This document shows, piece by piece, positions 16,401 to 25,021 of a stretch of DNA of 64,000 bases. Below the pieces are notes generated by a model, which ran no database searches, was not told the origin of the DNA, and saw only the letters and a program-made list of their open reading frames with translations. How positions within the stretch are numbered: the first letter of the stretch is position 1; each line of letters starts with the position of its first letter. Source of the DNA: Actinophytocola xanthii (GTDB taxonomy: Bacteria; Actinomycetota; Actinomycetes; Mycobacteriales; Pseudonocardiaceae); assembly GCF_001921205.1 (NCBI RefSeq), contig NZ_MSIE01000047.1, positions 37,503-101,502 on the forward strand, read 5' to 3'. Made by a program: the position numbers and the translations under genes.

Positions 16401-17225
16401 GTGCTCATCCTGGGTGCCTCGCTGTGCATCCAGCTGTCGGCCGCGCTGGTCAAGGGTCTGTTCGACCCGGTAGGCACCGTCGGGGTGAGCGGGCTGCGGA
16501 TGGCGGTCGCCGCGGTGGTGCTGCTGGCGCTGACCCGGCCGGCACCGCACGGGCGGCCCCGGCGGGAATGGGCCGGCATCCTGCTCTACGGCGTCGCGAT
16601 GGCCGGGATGAACGTGCTGTTCTACAACGCCGTCGCCACCCTGCCGCTCGGGATCGCGGTGACCCTGGAGTTCCTCGGCCCGTTCGCCGTCGCCGTCCTC
16701 GGCACGCGGACCCGGTGGCAGGTGGTGTTCCCGCTGGCGGCCCTGACCGGTGTCGCGCTGATCAGCGACCCCACCGGCGGCCTGACCGGGTCCGGCCTCG
16801 CCTGGGGGCTCGGCGCCGCCGTGGCCTTCGGCGGCTACACCCTGCTCGCCGGTGTCGTCGGCCGTGCCTCGACCGGCTTCTCGGGGCTCGCGCTGTCGGT
16901 CACCGTCGGCGCGCTGCTGCTGGCGCCGTTCTCGGTCACGGGCGCGCCCCGGGTGCCGGGCGCGGAGGGCTGGCTGCTGCTCGCCGCGTCGGGCGTGGTG
17001 GGGGTGGCCCTCGCGTTCAGCCTCACCTACACCGCGACCCGGCTGACCTCTCCGCGGGTAACCGGCACCCTGCTGGCCGTGGACCCGGCCATGGGCGCGC
17101 TGGTCGGCGCGCTGGTGCTCGACGAGCGCCTCACGCCCGCCGTCGCACTGGGCGTCGTGCTCGTCGTCCTGTCCGGCGCGGCCGTCACCTGGTTGGCCGG
17201 GGCACGGGCCGAACGGACTCGGTGA
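16401..17225 (+). CDS. EamA-family (RhtA-like) metabolite exporter
   Basis: A polytopic membrane protein of the EamA/DMT family, similar to RhtA threonine/homoserine exporters (first helix LILGASLCIQLSAALVKGLF, then VGVSGLRMAVAAVVLLAL, later PLGIAVTLEFLGPFAVAVLG). Ten helices fit the 274 residues. The start is uncertain: GTG 16401 is the only usual start codon close to helix 1, but it leaves almost no N-terminal tail, and homologues usually have about 10 residues more. The true start might be a rare codon just upstream, in the gap after the SPFH stop. The exported compound is unknown. Confidence 0.8.
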   Translation: MLILGASLCIQLSAALVKGLFDPVGTVGVSGLRMAVAAVVLLALTRPAPHGRPRREWAGILLYGVAMAGMNVLFYNAVATLPLGIAVTLEFLGPFAVAVLGTRTRWQVVFPLAALTGVALISDPTGGLTGSGLAWGLGAAVAFGGYTLLAGVVGRASTGFSGLALSVTVGALLLAPFSVTGAPRVPGAEGWLLLAASGVVGVALAFSLTYTATRLTSPRVTGTLLAVDPAMGALVGALVLDERLTPAVALGVVLVVLSGAAVTWLAGARAERTR

Positions 17226-17237
17226 CCCCGCGCCCGC

Positions 17238-18146
17238 TCAGGCGGCCACCCGCAGCCGCACCGATGTCGCCGCCAGCCCCACGGCGGGGGTGAGCCCGGC
17301 TGTGCAGCTCGCCGCCCGCGGCGGGGCGATCTCCCGCTCCACCACGTTCACCTGCCAGACCCGGCCGTCGACGTGGCTGACCGTCGTGAGCCACCCCTCG
17401 GCGGGGTTCGCAACGACCTCCACCGCCAGCGCGTCCGGATCGCTCACCCGCTCCTGCTCCCGCACCGCCAGCTCCGCCGCCTGCCCGGGCAGCGGCCAGG
17501 TGGACCGGCCCCGGCAGCCCTCGGTCACCACGCCTGGTCCGCCGTCGAGCAGGCGGGCCGCGGCGGCAACGTCGAGTCGGCCGTAGGCGTAGCCGGTCGG
17601 CAGCAGGACAGCGGTGGGGGAGAAGCGGTGCCCGCCGATGTGGGTGCACTCCCACACCGCCTCGCCGTGCGTGCCCGCCAGCGCCGCCGCGACCGGCCGG
17701 CCCAGCAGCGCACAGCACACGTCACGCCGACCGTTCGTGCACACCAGCAGCAGCCGCTCGGCCGACGGCGTGCCCAGCCCGCCCGGCACCCCGGCGCCGG
17801 CCTGGACGAAGTCGAGGTCGAGCAGTTCCTTGGGGTCCTGAACCGTCGTGCGCTCCAGCCACGTCCGCCCGGGCGCGGTGTGCGCCAGGTAGACGTGGCG
17901 GGGGACTGGGCGGTGGCGGTCGGGATGGCTGCCCGGCCGGCGGATCAGCACGACACGCACCCCGGTACCCGCGGAGAGCCGGGTCAGCTCGCGCGCCACG
18001 CCCTCGTCGAGATGGCTCGCCGCCAGCGCGTCCCGGCCCCACGGGCCGGGCTGCTCGAGACACAGCCAGGTCTGGGCCGTGGCGGCCGTGCCCGCCAGCG
18101 GCTCACCTATCCCCTCGGCCACCGCCGAGCAGCGCATGCCTTCCAT
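17238..18146 (-). CDS. Sucrase/ferredoxin-like (thioredoxin-like 2Fe-2S fold) protein
   Basis: A 302-residue member of the sucrase/ferredoxin-like family. The N-terminal part has GEPLAGTAATAQTWLCLEQPGPWGRDAL, and the C-terminal thioredoxin-like ferredoxin part has LLLVCTNGRRDVCCALLGRPVA and ECTHIGGHRFSPTAVLLPTGY. The Cys in VCTNG, the CC pair and ECTH-GGH could bind a [2Fe-2S] cluster; the precise ligands are inferred. Starts are ambiguous (GTG 18152, ATG 18146, ATG 18137); I took 18146. It converges with the exporter gene (12-bp gap) and is divergent from the ABC transporter pair. Function beyond redox binding is unknown. Confidence 0.85.
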   Translation of the reverse strand: MEGMRCSAVAEGIGEPLAGTAATAQTWLCLEQPGPWGRDALAASHLDEGVARELTRLSAGTGVRVVLIRRPGSHPDRHRPVPRHVYLAHTAPGRTWLERTTVQDPKELLDLDFVQAGAGVPGGLGTPSAERLLLVCTNGRRDVCCALLGRPVAAALAGTHGEAVWECTHIGGHRFSPTAVLLPTGYAYGRLDVAAAARLLDGGPGVVTEGCRGRSTWPLPGQAAELAVREQERVSDPDALAVEVVANPAEGWLTTVSHVDGRVWQVNVVEREIAPPRAASCTAGLTPAVGLAATSVRLRVAA

Positions 18147-18274
18147 CCACACCAGACTCTCACGCCCCGGGGCTGGCCGTGCGCCCGCTCACCGACGGTT
18201 CGAGTGATACCCCAGCCGGTCAAGCCGAACCTCAGCTCCGCTCGATCGGTCGACCCGCGACCACGTCCACCACC

Positions 18275-18280
18275 TAGGGT
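18275..18280 (+). promoter_or_regulatory. -10 hexamer, ABC exporter operon
   Basis: TAGGGT ends 7 nt before the GTG at 18288, with no ribosome-binding site between, predicting a leaderless mRNA for the exporter pair. Confidence 0.55.
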
Positions 18281-18287
18281 GACAGGC

Positions 18288-20024
18288 GTGCGCCTCACGG
18301 TCCCCTACGCCGATCCGGGCACGCCGGACAGCCGGGGACCCGGGCGCTACCTGCTGTGGTTGGTGCGCAGACAACCGGCCCGGGTGCTGCTTGGCTCGCT
18401 GCTCGCCAGCGCCTGGCTCGTGGGCCTGGTCGTCCAGCCGCTGCTGCTCGCCCGCGCCATCGACGACGGGCTGCGCACGCGCGACCTGGCCAGCATCCTG
18501 CTCTGGACCGCGGCCCTGCTGGCCGCGGGCGCGGCCAACGCCGGCCTCGGCGTGCTCCGCCACCGCACGATGACCTTCATCCGGCTCGACGCCGGCTTCC
18601 GCACCGTCCAGGTGGTCGTGCGTCATGCGGCGGCCGTCGGCGCCGAGCTGCCGCGCCGGACCAGCTCGGGGGAGGTGGTCAGCATCGGCGCCGCCGACCT
18701 CGACCGGATCATGCGGACGATGACCAGCACCGGCCCGGGCATCGGCGCCGTCATCACCTACGCCGTGGTCGCGGTCCTGCTGGTCGACATCTCGCCCGTG
18801 CTCGCGCTCGTCGTGCTGCTGGGCGTGCCGGCGCTGATGCTGTCGCTGGCCTCCCTGCTCCGGCGGGTACGGGAGACCGAGACCGCCTACCGGGAGCAGC
18901 AGGGTGCGCTCGCCGCCCGCGCCGGCGACATCGTCGCCGGCCTGCGCGTCCTGTGCGGCATCGGCGGCAAGGACCGCTTCGCCCACCGCTACCGCCGCGA
19001 CTCCGCGGCACTGCGCGAGCAGGGCTACCGGGTCGGTGCCACGGCGAGCTGGGTCGAGGGCATCTCCGTCGGCCTGCCCAGCCTCTTCCTCGCCGCCGTC
19101 ACCTGGCTCGCCGCTCGCATGAGCGCGGCGGGGGAGATCACCGTCGGCGAGATGGTCGCCGTCTACGGCTACGTCGCCGTGCTCGCCACCCCCGTCTTCT
19201 TCATCATCGAGGGAGCACTCGACATCAACCGCGGCCTGGTCGCCGCCCGCCGGGTCGTCCGGGTCCTCGCGCTGCGCCCGGCCGTGACCGACAGAGGCAC
19301 CGACAGAGGTACCGAGAGAGGCACCGTGCCCTGCCCGCAGGGGCCGGCCGAACTGCACGACCCCGTCTCCGGGCTCACCGTCCGACCGGGCGAGCTGCTC
19401 GTGCTCGCCCCCGCCCAACCCGCCGACGCACTCGCCGTGGTCGACCGCCTCGGCCGCTTCGTCGACTCCGACGCCACCTGGGACGGGGCGCCGCTGGCCG
19501 CCATGCCGCTCGCCGAGGTACGCCGACGCATCCTCGTCGCCGACAACGACGCCCACCTGTTCGCCGGGCCGCTGCGCGAGGTCGTCGCGAGCGAGCACGA
19601 CCACACCGACGAGGCCATCGCCCACGCCATCCGCAGCGCGGCCGCCGAGGACGTCCTCACCGGCCTCCCGGCCGGGCTCGGCTCACCCGTCGAGGCCCAG
19701 GGCCGCAACCTCTCCGGCGGACAGCGCCAGCGCGTCCGGCTGGTCCGCGCCCTGCTCGCCGACCCCGAGGTGCTCATCCTCGTCGAGCCGACCTCCGCTG
19801 TGGACGCCCACACCGAGGCGGCCGCAGCCGCGGGCCTGCGCACCCACCGACGCGACCGGACCACCGTCGTCGTCGCCACCTCGCCGTTGCTGCTCGCCCG
19901 CGCCGACCGGGTCGCCTACCTCCTCGACGGCCGGGTCGCGGCCACCGGCACCCACGCCGAGCTGCTCGCCACCGAGCCGGGCTACCGCGCCCTGGCCCAC
20001 CGCGGCGAGGAACTCGTCCCGTGA
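18288..20024 (+). CDS. ABC exporter subunit with degenerate ATPase domain (subunit 1)
   Basis: A 578-residue TMD-NBD half-transporter. Six helices span about residues 20-320 and an NBD follows at about 360-575. The NBD keeps the signature LSGGQRQR (about 475) but lacks key catalytic parts. The Walker A region reads LVLAPAQPADALAVV, with no P-loop Lys. Walker B is LILVEPTSAVD, with the Asp changed to Val and the Glu kept. The H-loop His is absent (VVVATSPLLLA). It must work as a heterodimer with the next gene, whose GTG overlaps its TGA. Three 12-bp tandem repeats encode TDRG-type units in the TMD-NBD linker. Substrate is unknown. Confidence 0.9.
   Translation: MRLTVPYADPGTPDSRGPGRYLLWLVRRQPARVLLGSLLASAWLVGLVVQPLLLARAIDDGLRTRDLASILLWTAALLAAGAANAGLGVLRHRTMTFIRLDAGFRTVQVVVRHAAAVGAELPRRTSSGEVVSIGAADLDRIMRTMTSTGPGIGAVITYAVVAVLLVDISPVLALVVLLGVPALMLSLASLLRRVRETETAYREQQGALAARAGDIVAGLRVLCGIGGKDRFAHRYRRDSAALREQGYRVGATASWVEGISVGLPSLFLAAVTWLAARMSAAGEITVGEMVAVYGYVAVLATPVFFIIEGALDINRGLVAARRVVRVLALRPAVTDRGTDRGTERGTVPCPQGPAELHDPVSGLTVRPGELLVLAPAQPADALAVVDRLGRFVDSDATWDGAPLAAMPLAEVRRRILVADNDAHLFAGPLREVVASEHDHTDEAIAHAIRSAAAEDVLTGLPAGLGSPVEAQGRNLSGGQRQRVRLVRALLADPEVLILVEPTSAVDAHTEAAAAAGLRTHRRDRTTVVVATSPLLLARADRVAYLLDGRVAATGTHAELLATEPGYRALAHRGEELVP
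19287..19322 (+). repeat. Three tandem 12-bp units inside ABC subunit 1
   Basis: Units accgacagaggc, accgacagaggt and accgagagaggc encode TDRG, TDRG and TERG in the linker between the membrane and ATPase domains. They are in frame, so unit number could change without breaking the gene. Confidence 0.85.
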
Positions 20025-21781
20025 CCGCCGCCCGGCTGCCGGTCGCCGACCGCGCCGCGGTCCGCCGCGCCTACCTCGACCTCGCCCGCACCGACCGCCG
20101 CGGCACCGCCCTGGTCCTGCTGACCACCTGTCTCGCCGCCACCGCGGCCCTCGTCCCGCCCTGGCTGATCGGGCGCATCGTCAACCTCGTCGAGTCCGGG
20201 ACGGCGAGCACCGGCAGCGTCGACCTGCTCGCCGTCGGGATCCTCACCTCCGCCGCGGCCGGCGTCCTGCTCACCCGCCAGTCCCGCTATCTCGCCCACC
20301 GCTTCGCCGAACGGGCCCTGGCCGAGCTGCGCGAGGAGTTCGTCGACCGCACCCTCGCCCTGCCCACGACCGTCGTCGAGCGGGCCGGCAGCGGTGACCT
20401 CATGGCCAGGACCACCGCCGACATCGCCACGATCGGCGGCGCCCTGCGCGACGCCGCACCCGAGGTGTTCGTCGGCGTGCTGCAGACCCTGCTCATCCTC
20501 GTCGCGATCACCCTGCTCGACCCGCTGCTCGGGCTGTGCGCGCTCGCGGGGATCGCCAGCCTCTGGTGGGCGGCGCGCTGGTACCTGCGCCGAGCCCGGA
20601 CGGCCTACCTGGCCGAGGGCGCCGCCACCTCCGAGATGTCCGAGAGCCTCGCCGCCACCGTCGAGGGGGCGCGCACGGTCGAGGCGTTCGCCCTGGGCGA
20701 GCGCCGGGTCCGCGACGGCGACCTGCGGGTGCGCGAGGCGCACCGCACCCGGGTACACACCCTGTTCCTGCGCAACGTGCTGTTCCCGCAGATGGACTTC
20801 TCCTACGTCCTCGCTCTCGGGCTCGTGCTGATGGTCGGCGGGCTGCTGCACGTCAACGGCTCGGTCACGCTCGGCGTCGTGGTGTCGGCGAGCCTCTACA
20901 CCCTGCAGGTCGTCGAGCCGCTCGCCCGGCTGCTCATGTGGATGGAGAGCATCCAGCGCAGCACCGCCTCGATGGCGCGGGTCAAGGGCGTCGGCAACGC
21001 CGGCGGCGACCCTCCGCCCGGCGGCACGCCCGGCGACGACCGCATCGAGGTCCGCAGCGTGCGCTACGCCTACCCCGGCCGCGAGGGGAGCGACGCCGTC
21101 CGCGACGTGCTCGAGGACGTCGACCTGGCCGTGCGGCCAGGGGAGCGGCTGGCGATCGTCGGTCCCTCCGGTGCCGGCAAGTCGACCCTCGGCCGGCTGC
21201 TCGCCGGCGTCGACGCACCCCGCGTGGGCTCGGTCACCGTCGGCGGGGTGCCGGTCGCCGACCTCGCGCCCGACGAGCTGCGCCGGCGGATCGTCCTGGT
21301 CACCCAGGAGCACCACGTGTTCATCGGGACCCTCCGCGACAACCTCGCGATCGCCGCGCCCGACGCGCCCGACGCACGGATCCTCGATGCCCTCGACGCG
21401 GTCGACGCCGCCTGGGCACGGGCCCTGCCCGAGGGCCTGGACACGCCGCTCGGCGCGGGCAACGCCGAGCTCGACGCGGCCCAGGCCCAGCAGCTCGCAC
21501 TCGCCAGGGTGCTGCTGGCCGACCCGCACACGGTCGTGCTCGACGAGGCCACGGCCCTGCTCGACCCCACCACCGCCCGGCACGCCGAGCGCGCGATGGC
21601 GGCCGTGCTCGCCGGACGCACGGTGATCGCGATCGCCCACCGCCTGCACACCGCCCACTACGCCGACCGGGTCGCGGTGATGGCCGCCGGAAGGATCACC
21701 GAGCTGGGCAGCCACGACGAGCTCGTGGCCGCCGACGGCGCCTACGCCGCCCTCTGGCGCTCCTGGCACGGAGCGGGGTGA
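20021..21781 (+). CDS. ABC exporter subunit with catalytic ATPase domain (subunit 2)
   Basis: A 586-residue TMD-NBD half-transporter and partner of the preceding subunit (GTGA overlap, 20021-20024). Membrane helices occupy about 25-325. The NBD (about 345-580) has an intact Walker A GPSGAGKST (about 381-389), Walker B with catalytic Glu VVLDEATALLD, and H-loop IAIAHRLHTAHYADR. The ABC signature is decayed (ELDAAQAQQ in place of LSGGQ). In a head-to-tail dimer its Walker motifs pair with the intact signature of subunit 1, giving one canonical site. The other site is degenerate on both sides. Type IV exporter fold; probable drug or lipid efflux. Confidence 0.92.
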   Translation: MTAARLPVADRAAVRRAYLDLARTDRRGTALVLLTTCLAATAALVPPWLIGRIVNLVESGTASTGSVDLLAVGILTSAAAGVLLTRQSRYLAHRFAERALAELREEFVDRTLALPTTVVERAGSGDLMARTTADIATIGGALRDAAPEVFVGVLQTLLILVAITLLDPLLGLCALAGIASLWWAARWYLRRARTAYLAEGAATSEMSESLAATVEGARTVEAFALGERRVRDGDLRVREAHRTRVHTLFLRNVLFPQMDFSYVLALGLVLMVGGLLHVNGSVTLGVVVSASLYTLQVVEPLARLLMWMESIQRSTASMARVKGVGNAGGDPPPGGTPGDDRIEVRSVRYAYPGREGSDAVRDVLEDVDLAVRPGERLAIVGPSGAGKSTLGRLLAGVDAPRVGSVTVGGVPVADLAPDELRRRIVLVTQEHHVFIGTLRDNLAIAAPDAPDARILDALDAVDAAWARALPEGLDTPLGAGNAELDAAQAQQLALARVLLADPHTVVLDEATALLDPTTARHAERAMAAVLAGRTVIAIAHRLHTAHYADRVAVMAAGRITELGSHDELVAADGAYAALWRSWHGAG

Positions 21782-21793
21782 GCCGGGTGTCGC

Positions 21794-22795
21794 CTACGGC
21801 CGCCGAGCCGCGATGAGCTCGTCGCCGAGGGAGGTGCGGTGGTAGAGCACGGAGTGTCCGTCGCGGTGGGAGGCCACGATGCCGGCTCGGCGGAGCGCCT
21901 TGAGGTGCGCGCTGACCGTGGGGGCGGCCAGGCCGAGCCGGCTGGCCAGGAGACTGGTGGACATCGGCAGGTCGAGTTGGGCGAGGATCGCGGCACGGCT
22001 GACGCCCAGCACACCGGCCAGCGCCGAGTCGGGTGGGGCGGGACGGGCTTCCTGGAGCCGGCCGAGTCCACGCGGTGAGTAGTTCACCGCCGGTTGCGGG
22101 TCGGCGGTGCGGACGATGACGTCGGGCCAGGCGAAGACGCAGGGAACCAGCAGAAGGCCGTGTTGACGCAGGTCGGCCGTTCCGTCGTAGTACTTGACGA
22201 CGCTGAGGGTGTCGCGGTCGAAGCTGACCGCCGGGTGCAGGGTCCGGAACAGCTGGCGTACGCCGCCGGCGGCGAGTTCCCGCAAGCGGTGGGCGAGATC
22301 GGCTTGCAGCAGCGCCAGCATGCGCGGCCAGTCGGGCGCGATGCTCACCCGCCAGTAGCGCTCGAGGGCGGCGACGATTCGGGCGAGTCCGGACCGGGGG
22401 TCGGCGATCAGATCCTCCAGCACCGAGCGGCGGTGGATAACCCCCGGTCCGCGCATGGCGATCGGATGCTGGGCGAGGTGTGCCAGCTCGGTGGCGACCA
22501 GACGGGGATCGGTGGCGGCCAGCGACTCCAGACCGGTGTCGAAGGTGGGTGCCCGGCGCGTCGGGATCGGGAGCAGGAAGTCCGGGAGGTAGCCGGTGGG
22601 ACGTACCACCGCGGTGAGCAGGCTCAGGTCGTCGTGGTCACTACGGCGGCACCGAACCTGCGCGAGCCAGGGCGCGTGTGGGCCGGTAGGTGAACCGGTG
22701 GTCAGTGTCCGCAGGCTGGCCACGGCCTCCCAGAGCGGGGAGACGGCGAACCGAACCTGGCTGAGGTCCTCGACGCCGAACCGCAGTCGAATCAC
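21794..22795 (-). CDS. DUF5937 family ArsR-like transcriptional regulator
   Basis: A 333-residue protein with a DUF5937-type N-terminal sensor region (VIRLRFGVEDLSQVRFAVSPLWEAVASLRTL) and a C-terminal ArsR-like winged helix (about 255-330: SALAGVLGVSRAAILAQLDLPMSTSLLASRLGLAAPTVSAHLKALRRAGI). This is the reverse of the usual ArsR layout but standard for this actinobacterial family. GTG 22795 is chosen because it begins the conserved IRLRFG. A perfect 7-bp-arm palindrome lies 20-40 bp upstream, between it and the divergent oxidase-like gene, and is the likely operator for both. The ligand is unknown. Confidence 0.85.
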   Translation of the reverse strand: MIRLRFGVEDLSQVRFAVSPLWEAVASLRTLTTGSPTGPHAPWLAQVRCRRSDHDDLSLLTAVVRPTGYLPDFLLPIPTRRAPTFDTGLESLAATDPRLVATELAHLAQHPIAMRGPGVIHRRSVLEDLIADPRSGLARIVAALERYWRVSIAPDWPRMLALLQADLAHRLRELAAGGVRQLFRTLHPAVSFDRDTLSVVKYYDGTADLRQHGLLLVPCVFAWPDVIVRTADPQPAVNYSPRGLGRLQEARPAPPDSALAGVLGVSRAAILAQLDLPMSTSLLASRLGLAAPTVSAHLKALRRAGIVASHRDGHSVLYHRTSLGDELIAARRP

Positions 22796-22815
22796 CCTGG
22801 GAAGGTTAGCGAGGA

Positions 22816-22835
22816 GATTAGGCCCCACCCTAATC
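22816..22835 (+). promoter_or_regulatory. Palindrome between regulator and questin-oxidase genes
   Basis: GATTAGG (22816-22822) and CCTAATC (22829-22835) are perfect inverted arms with a 6-bp spacer, in the 107-bp gap between two divergent genes. It is the only clear inverted repeat there and is AT-rich relative to its surroundings, as expected of an operator for the DUF5937 regulator. Confidence 0.65.
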
Positions 22836-22902
22836 CTGGACCGCCTGGTCGTCCTCCGCGCATGCTCGTGCCACGGCGACGAGCAGTCCGGTGAGGCGAG
22901 TG

Positions 22903-23964
22903 ATGACATTCAACGCGGTTCTCGACGAGGCGTATCAGCGGCTGCACGGCAAGGGGCCGGAGTTCGGCGGGGACGAGGAAGGCAACCACGGCCTGACCAA
23001 CCATGGCCCGATGGCGGTCGAGGTGATGGTGCGCCGCGGCCTTGATCTGGACGTGCACCGCTGGCTGGACCGCTACCTCGACCGCCTGACCGAGCTGCCC
23101 GACGGGGTCCAGCGGATCACCGCGGACACCTGGCGCGCCGCTCTCGGCGATCCCCGGCGCATCGGTGACTGGACGGCCTACTTCCTCCAGCAGGTCGCGG
23201 AGCGACCATGGCGGCAGGTGCTCACCACATGGTGGCCCCGGCTGCTGGCCGGCATCGTCGCCGGCTCGACCCACGGGGTGATCCGGGTCGGGCACGCGGT
23301 TCGTGCCCTGCGCGCTGTGGATCAGGACCACGTCGCGGCCGCCGAGCTGGCCCACGGTCTTGCCTTCTGGGCGGCCCGATGGCGTGCCCTGCCCGGCATC
23401 GCCGCGCCGGCCGGCGTCCTACCCGCGCGAGCCGCGCTGGCCGGCGTGCCCCGGTTGGCCGAGCAGAGCGGTGTCATCGCGCACCGCCTGAACCGACTCG
23501 CCGAGCTGCCCGGATGGCCGGCGGCGCTGGCCGCCCTGCGGCCGGTGGCCAGAGCCGCCGACGTACCGGACCGCCTGGCCGACCTGGTCCGGGCCGCCGT
23601 GCTCGGGTATCTCCGCCACGGTCGGGCGAGCCCGGTGCTGCTGGTGCACACCGCGACCGCCCCCAACGCCGTGCGACACATCCTGCCCGTGCTGCCCGTC
23701 CCGATGTGGACGCCCAGCTTCGCCGCGGTCTGGCACGCCAGCGCGGCCATCACCGCCGCCTACGCCCCTACGCGAGCGGAACCGCTGTCGGCACCGACGA
23801 TCGGGGGCGATCCGGCGGTCACGGTGCTCGACCAGGCAGCCCGGCACGGCGACGAGCACGTCATCAAGTTCGCCGACACCGTGCTCGACGTCTTCGAGCA
23901 CAACGGTGACCCCGACGTCCTCGCCGCCGCTCTGCTCGCCTCCCGACTCATCCCGTCGCCGTGA
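22903..23964 (+). CDS. Questin oxidase family protein
   Basis: A 353-residue protein of the questin-oxidase-like family (DUF4243). Recognisable parts are VLDEAYQRLHGKGPEFGG, GLTNHGPMAVEVMVRRGLD with a conserved NHGPM, VHRWLDRYLDRL, and LAGIVAGSTHGVIRVGHAVRAL with GxTHGxIRxGHA. In fungi, questin oxidase cleaves an anthraquinone in a Baeyer-Villiger-type reaction; bacterial members are mostly uncharacterised. ATG 22903 is preferred over GTG 22891, being the first Met with a GGTGAGGCG purine stretch upstream. The divergent DUF5937 regulator probably controls it through the shared palindrome. The substrate is unknown. Confidence 0.85.
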   Translation: MTFNAVLDEAYQRLHGKGPEFGGDEEGNHGLTNHGPMAVEVMVRRGLDLDVHRWLDRYLDRLTELPDGVQRITADTWRAALGDPRRIGDWTAYFLQQVAERPWRQVLTTWWPRLLAGIVAGSTHGVIRVGHAVRALRAVDQDHVAAAELAHGLAFWAARWRALPGIAAPAGVLPARAALAGVPRLAEQSGVIAHRLNRLAELPGWPAALAALRPVARAADVPDRLADLVRAAVLGYLRHGRASPVLLVHTATAPNAVRHILPVLPVPMWTPSFAAVWHASAAITAAYAPTRAEPLSAPTIGGDPAVTVLDQAARHGDEHVIKFADTVLDVFEHNGDPDVLAAALLASRLIPSP

Positions 23965-23990
23965 GCGATCCACGAGCGGACGACAAAGCG

Positions 23991-24947
23991 CTATGTCGAC
24001 TCAATGTCGTCACAGTAGTGGCCGACCAGCTCACGTCCGATGCGCGCCAGCTCCGCCCGCACCGCCGTCGACTCCACAACGCTCAGCCCCGCACCCCAGC
24101 CGGCCAGGTGCTGGGCGATCATCAGCGGGGTAGGGGCAGCGACCTGCACGCGGGCCTGTCCGTCCCGCTCGGCGAGCACCACGCAGTGCCGGCCGAACTG
24201 GCCGCGCAGCACCCGCACGAGCCGAGCGTCCACCAGGACCACCGCGCTGACCAGCGACCGGCGCCGCTCGACCTCCTCGACGACCTCGTCCCACTCGGCT
24301 GACAGGTCCAGCTCCGCCGGCCGGGCCGCCTCCTCGTCGGTGACCTCGGCGGAGGCGATCCGGTCCACCCGGAAGGTCCGCCGGCCCTCGGCGGTGCCGG
24401 CCACGAGGTACCAGATGCCGTCCTTGTCCACCAGGCCCCACGGGTCGATCAGCCGGCTCGTCCGCTCCCGCGTCCGCCCGGCGTAGTCCAGGCGCACACG
24501 CCGCCCGCGCACGACCGCGTCCCGCAGCGCCGCCACCAGCTCCGGCCGCTCGGGCAGCGGATCGCCCCAGCCGGCGGGATCGACGACGACGGCGCCCGCC
24601 GCGGCCCTGGCCTCGGCCCGGAAGGGGCGGGGGAGTGCCGCCAGCAGCTTGCGCAGCGCCGCCTGAGCCTCGGGCGTGTCCGCACCGGCCGGGCCGAGCA
24701 GCAGGAACAGCGCCTGCGCCTCGGTGGCGGTCATGCCGCTGAGGTCGGTCCGGGCACCGCCGACCAGCGACCAGCCACCGCCGCGGCCGGGCTGGGGATA
24801 CACGGGGACGCCCGCGGCGGAGAGCGCCTCGAGGTCGCGGCGCGCGGTGGCCACCGAGACCTCCAGTTCCCGCGCCACCTCGGCCGCCGTCACCCGACCC
24901 CGGTCCTGCATGAGCAGGAGGGTCGCCACCAACCGGTCCGCACGCAT
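23991..24947 (-). CDS. WYL-domain HTH transcriptional regulator (YafY-like)
   Basis: A 318-residue regulator with an N-terminal DeoR-like HTH (MRADRLVATLLLMQDRGRVTAAEVARELEVSVATARRDLEAL), then a WYL domain (about 140-235: RRVRLDYAGRTRERTSRLIDPWGLVDKDGIWYLVAG) and the C-terminal WCX extension. Such proteins often control a divergent gene, here the VOC protein. ATG 24947 is chosen because it begins the HTH and because CAGACT (24959-24954) is 6 nt upstream, making a leaderless start. A nearly perfect 25-bp inverted repeat lies just behind this promoter. The WYL domain may bind nucleic acid or a small ligand; which is unknown here. Confidence 0.9.
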   Translation of the reverse strand: MRADRLVATLLLMQDRGRVTAAEVARELEVSVATARRDLEALSAAGVPVYPQPGRGGGWSLVGGARTDLSGMTATEAQALFLLLGPAGADTPEAQAALRKLLAALPRPFRAEARAAAGAVVVDPAGWGDPLPERPELVAALRDAVVRGRRVRLDYAGRTRERTSRLIDPWGLVDKDGIWYLVAGTAEGRRTFRVDRIASAEVTDEEAARPAELDLSAEWDEVVEEVERRRSLVSAVVLVDARLVRVLRGQFGRHCVVLAERDGQARVQVAAPTPLMIAQHLAGWGAGLSVVESTAVRAELARIGRELVGHYCDDIEST

Positions 24948-24965
24948 GGCCGAAGTCTGCCGCAA

Positions 24966-24990
24966 AAAGTGGTCATGAGATGAGCACTTT
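24966..24990 (+). promoter_or_regulatory. 25-bp inverted repeat, probable WYL-regulator operator
   Basis: Arms AAAGTGGTCAT (24966-24976) and ATGAGCACTTT (24980-24990) are inverted with one mismatch and a GAG spacer. The site covers the -35 region of the WYL gene and lies 31 bp before the VOC start, so one dimer could repress both. Confidence 0.8.
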
Positions 24991-25021
24991 GACGGCGAGA
25001 CTCGGTTCCATGTTGAAGGGA

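Noticed and set aside
24980..25021. Earlier ATG for the VOC gene at 24980
   Set aside because: It lies inside the WYL operator and adds residues not typical of the fold.
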